From contig JAVHKY010000048.1 in the NCBI GenBank assembly GCA_035079385.1, positions 2,130,229 to 2,194,228 on the forward strand: a stretch of 64,000 nt of DNA, read 5' to 3'. Shown here in pieces: positions 10,572 to 21,374 of this stretch. Made by a program: the position numbers and the translations under genes. Positions within the stretch are counted from its first letter, which is position 1, and each line of letters opens with the position of its first letter. Source of the DNA: Aspidiotus rigidus (Eukaryota; Arthropoda; Insecta; Hemiptera; Diaspididae). A model generated the notes under the pieces. The model was not told where the DNA came from. It did not search any database and saw only the letters and a program-made list of their open reading frames with translations.

Positions 10572-11159
10572 TCATTTTTTGGGAATTCCTGTGACAGCAA
10601 TTGCTTCAACATCATTCAGTCGTTTGTTTTTTAATTCATTCATTTTCTTAAGCTCTTCATGAGAATAAATTTTCTTTTTTAAATCTCTTGCTTTAATTAA
10701 TGATGATTTCAAAGTATTTTCTCTATAAGAAGATATTTTTGTATCATTCTTTGTTTTAATTAGCAATTCCATTTTCTTCTGCAATTCTTTTTGACTTTCT
10801 AAAACAAGTCTTTTACCCTCTTCAGTTTTACGAGCATAAATCTTGAGTTTTTCAATTATTTTATCTTTATGAATTCCTACTTCAATTGATTTTTTAAGAT
10901 CTTCAAATAATTCATTATTAATATATTTATAACCATTTAATTCAATAAGTTGGTTTGTAAAAAATAAAAAGACCTTTTTTATTATTTTCTTCTCTTCAGA
11001 TGAATAATTTGAGGTTTTGTCAATTGCTGATGCTATTATTGCAAAGTCACTATTAAATTCTTTAGCTATATTTTTTATCTCTGGATAATCTTCAATAATA
11101 TCATCTAAATCATTGAGATTTGTTGCATGTCCGTCTGCATAGGTTTTTAGTAGATCCAT
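10572..11159 (-). CDS. Coiled-coil protein of the PolB element, unknown function
   Basis: 195 codons, ATG at 11159, uninterrupted. Highly charged and helical, with a Lys/Glu-rich C-terminal half predicted to form coiled coil (ESQKELQKKMELLIKTKND). No signal peptide or membrane segment. It is the first gene of the leftward set (coiled coil, zinc finger, SAP-like, PolB) and a decayed counterpart holds the same place in the second element (21018-21635). A structural, replication or virion role is possible but not shown. That it remains open while PolB is broken is notable. Confidence 0.7.
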   Translation of the reverse strand: MDLLKTYADGHATNLNDLDDIIEDYPEIKNIAKEFNSDFAIIASAIDKTSNYSSEEKKIIKKVFLFFTNQLIELNGYKYINNELFEDLKKSIEVGIHKDKIIEKLKIYARKTEEGKRLVLESQKELQKKMELLIKTKNDTKISSYRENTLKSSLIKARDLKKKIYSHEELKKMNELKNKRLNDVEAIAVTGIPKK

Positions 11160-11251
11160 TTAATAGAAAAAATTTTCAACATAAATTATACTTCACTAAC
11201 TTTTACTAACCTTCACTGACCCTCATTATCCTTTACTAACATCTAGTGAAT
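11160..11251. promoter_or_regulatory. Divergent intergenic region
   Basis: 92 bp separate the leftward coiled-coil ORF from the rightward ORF at 11252, so it should hold promoters for both. It contains a short repeated CTTTACTAAC/CTTCACTGAC motif, four to five times. Confidence 0.4.
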
Positions 11252-11647
11252 ATGTCAAATAAAAGAACAATTGAAATAAAAGACAGGATGTATCTTTTAA
11301 AAAATATAAATATGGAAAATGATTTTAAAATTTGTAAGTTAAAAAGTTGGGGGTCTTATAGAATGATCAGTCTGAGAGAAATTAATTCAAATTATAGATT
11401 TGATCCAAATTCTCAATATAAACATATGTTGGGTAATAAATGGGATATTGTTTTTAGAGGTGAATTAGATATAGGCTATATTGATATTAAAAAAATACTT
11501 GATAAATTTATTGAAAATTCTCATAAATCTGAACCAAGGAAGAAAAAAGAGAGAAGATATGAAAAACATGGGAGGGAGACACAAAAAGAATACACAAGAA
11601 GAATGGCAAACCAAATAGAGCAAACCACTGAATATGAAACTGAGTGA
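11252..11647 (+). CDS. Basic protein of unknown function (PolB element)
   Basis: 132 codons from the ATG at 11252; an in-frame GTG lies two codons upstream but is unlikely as a eukaryotic start. The middle reads SWGSYRMISLREINSNYRFD and the C-terminal third is strongly basic (EPRKKKERRYEKHGRETQKE), suggesting nucleic-acid binding. No family recognised. It starts a rightward pair with the zinc-ribbon ORF at 11715. Confidence 0.6.
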   Translation: MSNKRTIEIKDRMYLLKNINMENDFKICKLKSWGSYRMISLREINSNYRFDPNSQYKHMLGNKWDIVFRGELDIGYIDIKKILDKFIENSHKSEPRKKKERRYEKHGRETQKEYTRRMANQIEQTTEYETE

Positions 11648-11714
11648 ATAAAATCATAAGAAATAAATGAAAAAATAGTATAAGTCATTAGATATGGATT
11701 AGTCAACGAACACG

Positions 11715-11945
11715 ATGAAAACTTCAATGAGATATTGTAGATCCTGTAATAAAACAACTAAACATTCAATTACAGAGGAAGACATTAAATCCACTCTAAA
11801 AAAAGAACTTAGAACATGTACTCGATGTAAAATAACCCTCTCCAGAGTAATAAGTAATGAAGATAAAATTGCACTGATTTGTTATAAATGTAAAGAAAAA
11901 ACCTGGCATTTCAAAGAAAATTGGCATACTCAGTGTACATGTTGA
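11715..11945 (+). CDS. Small zinc-ribbon protein (PolB element)
   Basis: 77 codons. Four Cys pairs are visible: YCRSC, TCTRC, CYKC and a terminal CTC, as in a double zinc ribbon. A decayed homologue with the same MKTSMR start and conserved upstream sequence lies in reverse at 14915-15126, which supports real coding. Such small zinc ribbons often act in viral transcription, but nothing here proves that. Confidence 0.65.
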   Translation: MKTSMRYCRSCNKTTKHSITEEDIKSTLKKELRTCTRCKITLSRVISNEDKIALICYKCKEKTWHFKENWHTQCTC

Positions 11946-12012
11946 GTAGCAACAGTGTTCCACTGTTCCTCCTTTACTTCACGCAAGCTCATCATCAACT
12001 GAATACTTAATA

Positions 12013-13014
12013 ATATGGGTAATTATTCTACGTAAAGTGTGACATTTCATGTAACGGCAATTTTTCGAGTAAACAACAGGATTATCCACTACTTCTTATA
12101 CATGGTTAGATAGAAAATGAAGAGTTCTATCGAGTACAACACAGCACGGTGACTTTCAACTCAAGGGATAGTCCTCAGATTTGAGTAAGTGCTCAAAAAT
12201 TCCATGGTCATGGATGTAACCGCCTTAGATCTTGAGAATATATATATATATATATCATAGAGTCAGTACTAATGAATGGAATCTTATTTGAGCACTGTTC
12301 CTGCAAAGAGGACCAATGTCAAACTCAATTTATAAAGGTGAAAAAAAATTTTGAACCCCAAATATATCTCGGAGAGGGGAGCAAATGTGTGTAATGAGAT
12401 TCTTCGATTGTTTGTTCCATCGTCGTGGGTAGCATTCATAATCCCTATTTAGGACGCACAGTAATATTTTTAGATCCAAAGATGGATAATTTGGTTCATA
12501 TTAAGTGCATATACAAGTCTACAATGAAGAAAAAAAATCTAGTTTTGGTGCTAAAATCAATTTTGGGAGAAAAAATTACATTCGACACTTTATCTGTCCC
12601 ATCGTCATGGTAATGATTTACACTAAACAGAAAAATAGAAGCACTGCCAATTTTTGCTCTGTTACAAGGGTAACAATGGTGATGACGCTGCTCAACCTCT
12701 TTTACCCAGTGCAGGTACAGTTGCTCACTTATAATCAATATAATTGTAAAATTTTCCATCGTCATGGATGGTATTTTTTTTCCATGGTCGTGCCCAATTT
12801 TGACACGACTATGGAAAACCAATGTTAATTATATGTACTTTTCCATCGGCGTGGCTATTTTTTTTTGACGTTTCTTATGCATGTTTGGTCCTAGTAATGT
12901 CTTCTACAAGCTTTTTCTAGTATTTTGGACCAAAAATTATTGAAAAAAAAAAACACATACTTTTTTTAAAAAATGAGCGTCAAAATGTTACACTTTACGT
13001 AGAATTACCCATAT
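12013..13014. mobile_element. ~1-kb element with terminal inverted repeats
   Basis: Ends at 12013-12047 and 12982-13014 are inverted copies (ATATGGGTAATT...CTACGTAAAGTG) with a 3-bp indel. The target duplication is ambiguous (TA or ATAT), so a Tc1/mariner or Harbinger origin are both possible. No transposase. A CCATCGTCGTGG-like motif recurs at about 12418, 12598, 12757, 12781 and 12841, and an (AT)n run lies at 12238-12257. Confidence 0.6.
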
Positions 13015-14090
13015 ATGGTTAGTAGAAATACCGTCCTCGTTGTTACGGTTCAACCGAGTTCACTGTGTACATTCTGATTTTTGAAGTTTAATTTGTGAAC
13101 TATTTTTTACGATCAACTTACCCAACAGTACAATATGTGGGGATTTCACGAAAATAGGATTCTTGAATTAAAATTTTTGTACATATTAAATTGAGTAAAG
13201 TACTCCTTCACTCCAATGTTATGAGAGAAAGAGAGGTAAATTTGAATTGGAATTTAAATGTTTGTACATGTTAAACAGAGTGAAGGACTCCTTCAGCCTG
13301 ACATCATGAGAAGAGTGGTAAATTTGAATCACATAATATTTTTCTCTCCTTACTGTAGAGAGCTAAATAAATAATGAATTATTCTAAGACAAAAAGAAGA
13401 GCCCCATTCAGCTCTAAATGAAATCTGTAGATCAATAATTGAGGTCCTTTAATTTGGTAAGAGTAAATCAATTTCCCAAGTACTTAAGTGATATAATAAG
13501 TAGAATAAGGAACAATGGACAACTAAATTTCTTCATTAGTTCAATTTCTCCGGACATCATGTTTGGAACCTTCACCTGACGGACAAAAATAAATACAAGT
13601 CCATCAGTCTCTATTTTCAAGATGTTAAAAACGTTATTTAGCCTCTGGAGAAAAGATACAAGTACCGCCACCCGCATCCGCCATTTGAAGAGAATTTGCC
13701 TTCTGCTTAGAGTGAGAAATCATCTAGATTCTACCTACTGAATTTGACTTTCCCTATATTAGTAGTTGAAACTGTTCCAAGAGCTTATTTTCGACAAATT
13801 ACATAGCAAAGTGAAGTTTACTAACCAAAATCAACATCTCGTCCTGTGTACACACTGCCAGATAATGAAGTTGAGAAACCAATGAAAACGATGTATTTTT
13901 GACAGGAAACCAACAGAACTTGGCACAATATAAACGAGTGAAACGAGTTTAATATCAACTTACCGTAATCAAAAATATGTAAACCCATTTATGTTCCTGG
14001 ACGTACATCCTGAATGCGTGCTCAAAAAAGGCACACGATTCAAAATTATATTTTCACCAATCAAAAATATATAGAACTTTTATAATCTTT
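13015..14090. other. Unassigned stretch
   Basis: No gene recognised. An imperfect tandem pair of about 100 bp lies at about 13140-13330 (units share TTTGTACAT, ACTCCTTCA and GGTAAATTTGAA). Confidence 0.4.
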
Positions 14091-14093
14091 GAA

Positions 14094-14214
14094 AACATGG
14101 GCGGATTTTCCCCGCATGTTTCAAAAGGTACAATCATAACCCTGAAACATACACATTGATCAAAAATTGATGCCTTTCATCTTTGTAAACATGGGAGGAT
14201 TTTCCCCTCATGTT
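14094..14214. repeat. Two copies of a small hairpin (14094-14120, 14188-14214)
   Basis: Both read AACATGGG(C/A)GGATTTTCCCC(G/T)CATGTT in effect: outer stem AACAT/ATGTT, inner stem GCGG/CCGC in the first and GAGG/CCTC in the second. The inner C:G pair of one is an A:T pair in the other, a compensated change. Confidence 0.6.
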
Positions 14215-14914
14215 TTCTAAAATTATAAAAATGACTTAATATTATTTCCTAAAGTACCCACATATTGTGCAGTGATCATACCAATTTCCTTTGAAATGTG
14301 TGTGTCGAAAATTTTCATCGCTACGACAATAGCCGACTGATAAACAAATAACGAAATCCATAGCAATGAAAAATCAACCCATTTTCAATCTCTCTCTTCA
14401 AACTCTCTCTCCTTTTCCACTGTCTACGAATTTCGGTTACGAGTTACGTATAAACGATGACAAACATTTGCGATACGATGTCGGATCAGCATCAGACGCC
14501 GACTCAGCAATTCATGATGGTTCCAATCGATGTAAGTACTTATTCTTAGACAATTCGACTCTTCTTATTATTCTGGTTCGACCCGTTAAGGACTTGTACG
14601 ATCCACGACCTCAATCTTCTTTTATTTCTAATCGACTTACTCTCGTTTGCGAGACTGACGGATAGATGTTTTATTCTCTGTCCGTTAGATTCCCGATGAC
14701 CCGTCGATGACGACCATGGTACACATTCAGACACGTTTCGGACTTATAATTATTCGATTTGGTACACATTCAGACACGTTTCGGACTTATAATTATTCGA
14801 TTTATCCTCTTAATTAAATAAATATATTTTATATCTCTCGTACGTCTCGATATTTTCCTCAGATTGAGTTTTCAGCACGTCTTCCACTGCAGTAAAGCTA
14901 CTCTAGCTCCCCTT
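14215..14914. other. Unassigned stretch with a 43-bp tandem duplication
   Basis: No gene recognised. GGTACACATTCAGACACG starts a perfect 43-bp unit present twice in a row (14718-14760 and 14761-14803). Confidence 0.6.
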
Positions 14915-15126
14915 TCGTATTTCCCACAGTGTGGTTTTTTCTTTACATTTATAACAAATAAGTATGATTGCATCTTTGGTACTTATCACACTATAGACAG
15001 AGTGATTTTGCATTGTGATCATGACCTTACTTCTTCTTTCAATGTGGAATTAATTTCTTCGTCTATAATTGAATGCTTAGTTTTTTTACCACAAGGCATA
15101 CAATGTCTCATAGAAGTTTTCATCAT
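14915..15126 (-). pseudogene. Decayed copy of the zinc-ribbon ORF
   Basis: Reads MKTSMRHCMPCGKKTKHS from about 15123, then meets stops and a frameshift; it aligns with the intact ORF at 11715-11945. The roughly 75 bp before the start (15127-15200) also match the sequence before the intact ORF. It points left, toward the intact copy, and lies just inside the candidate element terminus at 15274. Confidence 0.75.
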
Positions 15127-15261
15127 GTTTGTTGGTTAATCCATATCTAATAACTTACACTATTTTTTCAATTTCTCATGATTTTATTTATTTCTGAATC
15201 TCATGAAGGAAGATATTGTCTATATTTTTCATTAAATTCAGAAAAATTTTTCACATCACCT

Positions 15262-15650
15262 TTTTTATTCTGACCCGTTGAACATTTCGCAGCTAAAAAG
15301 ACGAAAATATAGCGGCGGCCACCACTATCTCGTAGTGGAGAGAAAGCTGCAACTCCACTATAAGTACATGTTAATTTTATACCTACCACTTGAAACGGAC
15401 GACCTGTGCGTATTCTCCACCCCTACGCTGCGTTTTGCAATGTAGGGGTGAACTAGTTTCAACGCCACTACTTTGCGTACACACGGGAAGGGGTGAGATA
15501 GCTGTTTAGCCACTGTTTTACCACTGTCTTCTTTTGTAGTGGTGAAGTAGCTGCTTACCAACTTTGTTACCACTGTGGGCCCATTATTATTATTATTATC
15601 ATTATTATTTTCTTTTTTAATCAAAATTAATATAAAATTACAATTACATT
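15262..15650. repeat. Candidate terminal region of a PolB element
   Basis: Contains CCCGTTGAACATTTC (15274-15288) and GCGGCCACCACTA (15315-15327). Both recur with nearly the same spacing, inverted, at 20587-20643. Downstream are CACCCCTAC, ACCACTAC and ACTACTTTGCG blocks that also occur on the other side. In both places PolB-element gene sequence lies on the inner side. An (ATT)n tract covers about 15583-15612. Confidence 0.5.
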
Positions 15651-15735
15651 CACAAAACATACTGTGCAAAAAGAATGAAGGGAAAAAATGCGAAAAAAAA
15701 AATTATTTGAGGCACTCCTCATCATGTCACCTTAG

Positions 15736-15803
15736 CCATGCGGGGCTCGAACGCGGTACCTTTCACTTATCTGTCGCGCCCTAACTAACTGACCTAACGG
15801 GGA
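15736..15803 (-). tRNA. tRNA-like sequence (SINE head or tRNA pseudogene)
   Basis: On the minus strand an A-box-like TAGGTCAGTTAGTTAGGGCG and a B-box-like GCGTTCGAGCCCCGC are 33 bp apart. The acceptor stem is poor, so a functional tRNA is unlikely. Confidence 0.45.
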
Positions 15804-16019
15804 CCTATCAACCTTCAGGAAGAAATACTAGTATAGGTGCTGTTGTAATAATATAAGAATTAAAAATGAATTTTGAATTAAAATACGCTCATTACAAGGT
15901 GAATTAGTGATTCTGTTCAATATATTTTAGACTAAATAACAATTGTGCATCAATGAATTATATAAAATTATGTATGGCGGAAAATATTCCATTTTGCCCT
16001 CTATAATAAGTAAGATGTC
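15804..16019. other. Unassigned stretch
   Basis: AT-rich sequence without recognised features between the tRNA-like sequence and the MULE relic. Confidence 0.3.
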
Positions 16020-16400
16020 TTTATGCCTTTTCTGGTGAAATATTGTTTCGGCGCGGACAATTTTCTCTTCGATGACGAAAGATGATGTTGATGAATCGCT
16101 GGAAATCCTGATGGAATTTGAGAATAATTATATTGGTCGTCCAGGGAGGCGGGGTCGTGCTTGAAAACACCCACGATTTCGTCAGGAAGGTGGAGTGTAC
16201 ATTCACGAACCACGAAAGGCGATGCCCAAACCAATAACAGTGCTGAAGCTGGCCATCATCGCCTGCAACAGCACTTTGGGTACTCGCATCCTAATCTGTG
16301 GCGATTTGTAAGAAAGACCCGATCAGCGCTAAAGGGTCGAAATGTAAACTACACACACTCGGAAATCGGTGCCATTTTGCCGCTAAAATGATCAAAACAA
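16020..16400 (+). pseudogene. MULE-type transposase C-terminal relic
   Basis: In shifting frames it reads LEILMEFENNYIGRPGRRG, then a NNSAEAGHHRLQ segment and HPNLWRFVRK. This is the conserved C-terminal pattern (YFEDTYIG...TNN.VEGWH...HP.IWKFI) of Mutator-like transposases that often carry FLYWCH fingers. At least one frameshift. A degenerate GGCCGAGTCGAAACGTCCGC stretch at about 16600-16690 resembles the terminal repeats of the MULE MITE at 39730. Confidence 0.65.
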
Positions 16401-16849
16401 CGGCTCCTCCGAATCGTCCGCAATTATAAAAATCGAAGCACGATCGAATATCTCAGAGCGATTGCATACAATTTATAATTACCATTACAAAAATTTTATG
16501 ATTCAATTTTAGTAACTATTTTCGTTCTTTTAAAATAATACTTTTGTAAATATCGATATTTTTATGCAAGAACACATTTCGAAATAATTGAACCGTCGAA
16601 ATTATTGTGGCGCCGAAAGGATTCGTACCTAAACATTGGCGTCCAAACGGCCGAGTCGAAACGTCCGCGCCGAAACAAAGGGTCACGCCTTTTCTCTTCC
16701 TCGGTCACATTTTCTGAGGCTTTGGAGGTATGGACAGGAAAAAAACTCACGGGTTCTTTCACGGAGTTAAGCCAAAAGTGTCTATTTTCTGAGATATATA
16801 TGATAGGAGGGGAGCAGAGAGACTTGGTAAAATGTTGACCTTCAAGCTA

Positions 16850-18900
16850 TAGATATGAGGTTGCTTGTCGGTGGACAGCGGACGCCGGACTTTTCCGCGA
16901 AATAACTATCCCCGTCTGAAGGAATAAGTTCCCTGTTGAAAATGGGACCAAATCATTTCTCAACATGGCAGTATTTGAATGAATGTGGAGCAGAGAGCCC
17001 AAGGAGAAGAAAGGAGTGTGTTATAGATGGTTGGGCTTAATTCTTAGTGGCACTACGTCTATTTCTTCATGGCATTAGGAACAAATTGAAGAGGACTAGA
17101 GATCCGGGATTTTCCAAGTAAACAAAGTTTACTGTGGAGTTGAGAGGACCGAAGATTATGTCATGATGAGATGATTTGAGAATGATAGTGAGATTAGAAG
17201 TGAGCCAGAAAAGGGTAGAGATCAATGATTGAGCAGCAGAGCTGGGCTCACTTAGCTTCTAGATTGACTGTGTCGTGTTCCGGGAGTCCAGTAAGACACC
17301 AGGAATTCAGAGAAGAGCATTTGAAGATGGAGAAGAAGTTGAGGTTTTCAGGGGAGAAAGGAAAAGGTAGAGGTGACCGAGGCAGGAATAGATGGCAAAT
17401 AGTCCAGAAAGATATATGGAGGCCGAGTTTCTTGTACAGAAGAGCGTGATTTCTCCATTGATATAGAGAAGGCGTAGCTAGTTTTGGAACTCGATTTGGA
17501 TTCATCTGTAAAGTACAGGTTGTGAAGGAAAAATCATTGAGATTAGTTGCTTTTTTTTATGTATCTAATGCAGATTGTGTTCGGCAATTTCGGTTAGTCA
17601 GGCAGGTCGAGGCGAATATTACGCGTTGAGATGCCCAGGGAGATGGGGATAAGTAGATAGGGAGAAAGGCGTCCAAGTTGAAACGTAGTCTGGATGAGAT
17701 TCTGAAGAAAAAAATAAGGGATTGGGAGCGAAGGGAGCAGAGAAAATGGAGAGTTGGGGGAACTGGGCCGTAGACGCAATTAAATTGGCGGTAAGAGATG
17801 ATTAAGCGGAATTTTGGAGAATCGGAATACCAGCCTCGACGCACAGGCTGGTTGTAGGGCTGGTATACACTATACAGAGCACCGAATGCTAATCGTAAGT
17901 TAACAGATTGTATTGCGCCCGCCGTAATTTCAAGAGAAAATTATTAGCCCGCCTCTAGATTGGGGCCCGTCGTCCACTTGAGAAGGGATTAGAGAATTGT
18001 GTAGTTGAAAAGGGAGCTTGCGACTGCAAGCAATGCGAGTATGGGATAGATATTCAAGGATATTCAGTGAATTTAGACAATTAGGCATTCAGCTCTTAGA
18101 AGTTTGATGAGGGGAGTCCAGGAGAATTTGGTGTCGAAGGTTAAGGCCAAGAAATTTAGTGGAGGATTAGGAGCTAATCTGAAGTTCTGGAGGAGGAGTT
18201 GGAGGGGAGAGAAAATACGTAAATGACTTTTATGGAATATCTATAAGTGAAACGGTTTTCTGTTAGAAAAACGAAATCCACGATCCGAGTTCCAGAAGGA
18301 GACCTGAACGAGGGTGAGTTGGAGTAGAGGTGTAGCTCGTTTACGGTTTGAGGAAGTGAGGGAGATATTGGAATAATCTGGAAAAAGTAGACGGGGGAGG
18401 GACACAGTTTGTTGGATCTCTTATGAGAATTAGGAAGAGAGGAACACTCCAAACTTCTCACTAGGAGACGTCATTTAATTGCCACGGAGGCCTACCTCAA
18501 ATAATTTAGAAGAAAATATAGTGTGGCCAAACGAGGGTACCCTTCCTAAAGATCATAGAATACAGTGTCAAGAGGGTAGATATTATGTAATCATCCTTCA
18601 ATTTGGGGGTTAAAGTCGAAGATGGCTTGTAAAGTGCTGTATTGTCAGGGAGACCAGGTACCACTAGATTCGAGAAACCCCATTTTTGCTGAGGATTTTT
18701 TTAAAGAGTTTACGTAGAATGGAGGTTAGGGCGATACAATGGTAGTATAAGGGGAGGGAGGAACGTTTGTAGGTTTTTAAAATATGGAACACGATGGCTA
18801 GTTCCCAGGTTAAAGGGTGAGTCTCGGAGTGAGATAGCGTTGGAGAGGGAGAAAAGGAAAAAGGAGTTGGGGGGATGTTCTCAAGCATGTAGGTGTGAAT
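16850..18900 (-). pseudogene. R1/Jockey-type LINE reverse transcriptase relic
   Basis: Read leftward: an RT start with YHCIALTSILRKLFKKI (18664-18888), then after much decay the C-terminal RT/connection signature KFLGL plus LNSLNILEYLSHT (18001-18170), then SLCVEAGIPILQNSA (near 17830). These match the order in I/Jockey/R1 clade LINEs. Frameshifts and stops throughout. The catalytic FADD segment was not found. An RNase H part may lie at 16900-17500 but could not be made out. Confidence 0.7.
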
Positions 18901-20239
18901 GTTGTCCGATCCGGAAGCGGTTTTTTTGAAGTTGTCGTAGATGGTGGAGTTAAGCTTGAGTGGGGTGATAGGAAAATTCTTGACACGTCTTGAGATTCTT
19001 TTTTTTTTTTCTTACAAGCTTTTTAATCAGTTGGCGAAAAGGGCTCCATCTATTTGTAGATTGAAATCTGATGAGACGGGGACATTTTAATCTATTCGAA
19101 AACTGTATTGGTTAGGAGAGAGGACATGTGTCATCCGAAGAATTGAAATGGTGTTTCATTTCCAAGTTCGTCCAAGACACTAGTCAGAGCTGTGGGCATG
19201 TAGGGAACAGCAAGGGAGGGGTCTTTACTAGCCAGACACGACCTTTGGATCTATGAATATTTGAATTTCAAATAATTATATGTACCAGTTGTAATCGGGA
19301 AAATTTTGCTGGCCTATCTATGAACACTCATATTACACAATATGCGAGGACCCATCTGTATAAATTGCGTCCGTGTGACAGACGCTCTTTTTGCGGAGAC
19401 CTAATTTTTGTGTGTTTTAGATCATAAACTATCTCTCATATGAAATTTTTTCTAACAGGGGATTATAGGGGGGTCGGAAAAAACGACGTGCGCCGTCGAT
19501 CCAAAAACTTGTAAAAATTCGATTGTCGAACTATAGGAGGGGGACTTTGAAAAATTTCGACTTTCGAGTTGTATACAATAGGAGGGAGATTTGAACAAAT
19601 TTTAAAAACCTTCAAGATTTCAATTTAGAATCAGTCTCGATATCAACACCCTCTCCACCATAAAACAGGTTCCCTGCGCTCCTCGTTCAACTTTGTTAAG
19701 GAAACCGTTGTTTTTTTTAACCATGATTGTTTTCATCTCAGCAATAAGGGCGTCTGCTGGCATATTCCTAAGGATCTCTACTTTGTTACTGAATGTATCC
19801 AAACTTTGATTATGCATCTTATAAGTAGAAGAGACGTTCTTCAATTTTTAATCTTATAATTTTTTTGCTTGAACTCGTTGTTGCGGAGATATTTTGAGCT
19901 AAAATTTCAAACTGAATTTGGTTGTCCATTTTTTTTTTAATGATTTTTCTGTGATAAATTTTTCTTTACTGACGCCCTTTGTACAGATGGTTCTTGTATG
20001 AGAAGAGGAGCTTTGGAAAATTCGACTTCCAGTTCCAAGTTGAATGAATGTATAAAACATGAAAAAAATTCTGACGACTGGGCCAAATAGATGTTTTTCT
20101 GCCTTGAGGCTTGAAAAAATTGAAGATACAACCTTCCAAGAAACATTACTGTTTGAGACGACAAAATAATCAATTTAAATGAAAAAAATTGTACTCTAAA
20201 GAGCTCCTGCTTCATCTTCTTTGTACGCAAGATATTTGT
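18901..20239. other. Unassigned stretch with a short dispersed minisatellite
   Basis: No gene recognised. At 19490-19600 are units ending ATAGGAGGGGGACTTTG and AAAATTTCGACT, the same motif as the arrays at 47400-47555 and 48271-48365. AAACAGGTTCCCTGCGCTCC (near 19664) also recurs near 49023. Confidence 0.5.
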
Positions 20240-20643
20240 CAATTATACGCAAGTTAGAAGCGCGTGTAAGAGGAGTTATGCCGCCAAAATACCACTAGAA
20301 ATGTATACGCCAGTCATTCGTCAATTAGTGGCAAATTAGGGGCGCGCAAAATAGTGTTCATACAACTGTACCACCACTACACATGTGTACGCGAGTTAGG
20401 CGTCAATTAGAGGCAAACTAGGGGCGCGCAAAATAGTGTTTGTACAACTGTACCACCACTACACTTGTATACGCGAGAAGATGGCAAAGTAGTGTGATTG
20501 TAGGGGTGCGAGAAAAAGTGATGTTACAACTTTTCTGCAGCTACAACACACATACATTTACACGAGTATTTGCGTGTGTATTGGTGTAGTGGTGGCCGCG
20601 TATACGCATTCACAATTCTACCGCAATAGAAATGTTCAACGGG
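20240..20643. repeat. Candidate terminal region of the second PolB element, with 82-bp tandem units
   Basis: GGCGCGCAAAATAGTGTT recurs at 20341 and 20423, giving an 82-bp unit that also contains GTACCACCACTACAC. On the inner side TAGTGGTGGCCGC (20587-20599) and GAAATGTTCAACGGG (20629-20643) mirror 15274-15327. Long ends with subterminal repeats would fit a Polinton-like terminus, but neither outer boundary is proven. Confidence 0.5.
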
Positions 20644-20649
20644 CGATGA

Positions 20650-20925
20650 CTGTCACTCTTAGATTGACATTGATTTTGAACTTCATTTTGATCACTTTTA
20701 AATGTGTACCGACCTAGACAATCTCTAGTCATTTCATAACTTATAGTTCTATTATTGTAGGGTATACTATGTTTTTTCAAATATTTTAGGATAGTCTTTT
20801 CAGTAATTTTATATGTATTTCAAAGAAAAATTTCTTACACTATTTTTCTTGAAGTTGTAGGTACTCTTTTAATATTTTAATCAACTCGCTAGGAGTCATT
20901 TTTTTATTTTTACAATACCTTACTT
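20650..20925 (-). pseudogene. Decayed small ORF (low confidence)
   Basis: On the minus strand a start MTPSELIKILKEYLQL is followed by a stop, and a second open part reads KYLKKHSIPYNN. Lys-rich with the same composition as other PolB-element ORFs. No family recognised. Confidence 0.3.
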
Positions 20926-21017
20926 CCATACAATATTACCTTATTTCTGTACCATATTACCTTCCATTACATTACCCTACCTCACAATATAAAAATATAA
21001 AAAATTTTTTCTGGTAA

Positions 21018-21374
21018 ATGAAAAGTCAAATAAAAAGATTCGTGCCCTTAAAAGCTGACCTAGAAGGTCTAGATAGAATAATTTCAAAAAATAAAGAATT
21101 GGAAGAATTGATAAGAAGCGAGGAAACAGGAAAGTAATCTAGATAGAATAATTCAAGCTATTGATAGTTTCAAAAATATAAATAAATATATGAAGGATAT
21201 GATGAAGCAGTTCTTTGTAGCTCTCCAACAAACAAGCATGACATCCGATATTTATAAATACGCTAATTTTAGGAATCAAGAATTAATAGATCATCTACTT
21301 GAGAAGGAGGCTAAGTTAAGAAAATCATAAAATATCAAGCTGAAAAGCATAATGATAATTCAGGGATTGAAGAA
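21018..21374 (+). pseudogene. Coiled-coil-like ORF remnants of the second PolB element
   Basis: An ATG at 21018 opens MKSQIKRFVPLKADLEGL but meets a stop near 21137. A second frame is open to about 21330, reading MKDMMKQFFVALQQTSMTS and ending LLEKEAKLRKS. Charged and helical, in the same relative place as the intact coiled-coil ORF at 10572-11159. Homology is suspected from position and composition only. Confidence 0.45.

Noticed and set aside
12496..12828. Overlapping ~107-codon open frames on both strands
   Set aside because: They lie inside a non-coding terminal-repeat element and overlap almost completely on opposite strands; chance frames of repeat sequence.
14366..14734. Possible exon near 14.4-14.7 kb
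   Set aside because: Open stretches on both strands but no recognisable protein words or splice context strong enough.
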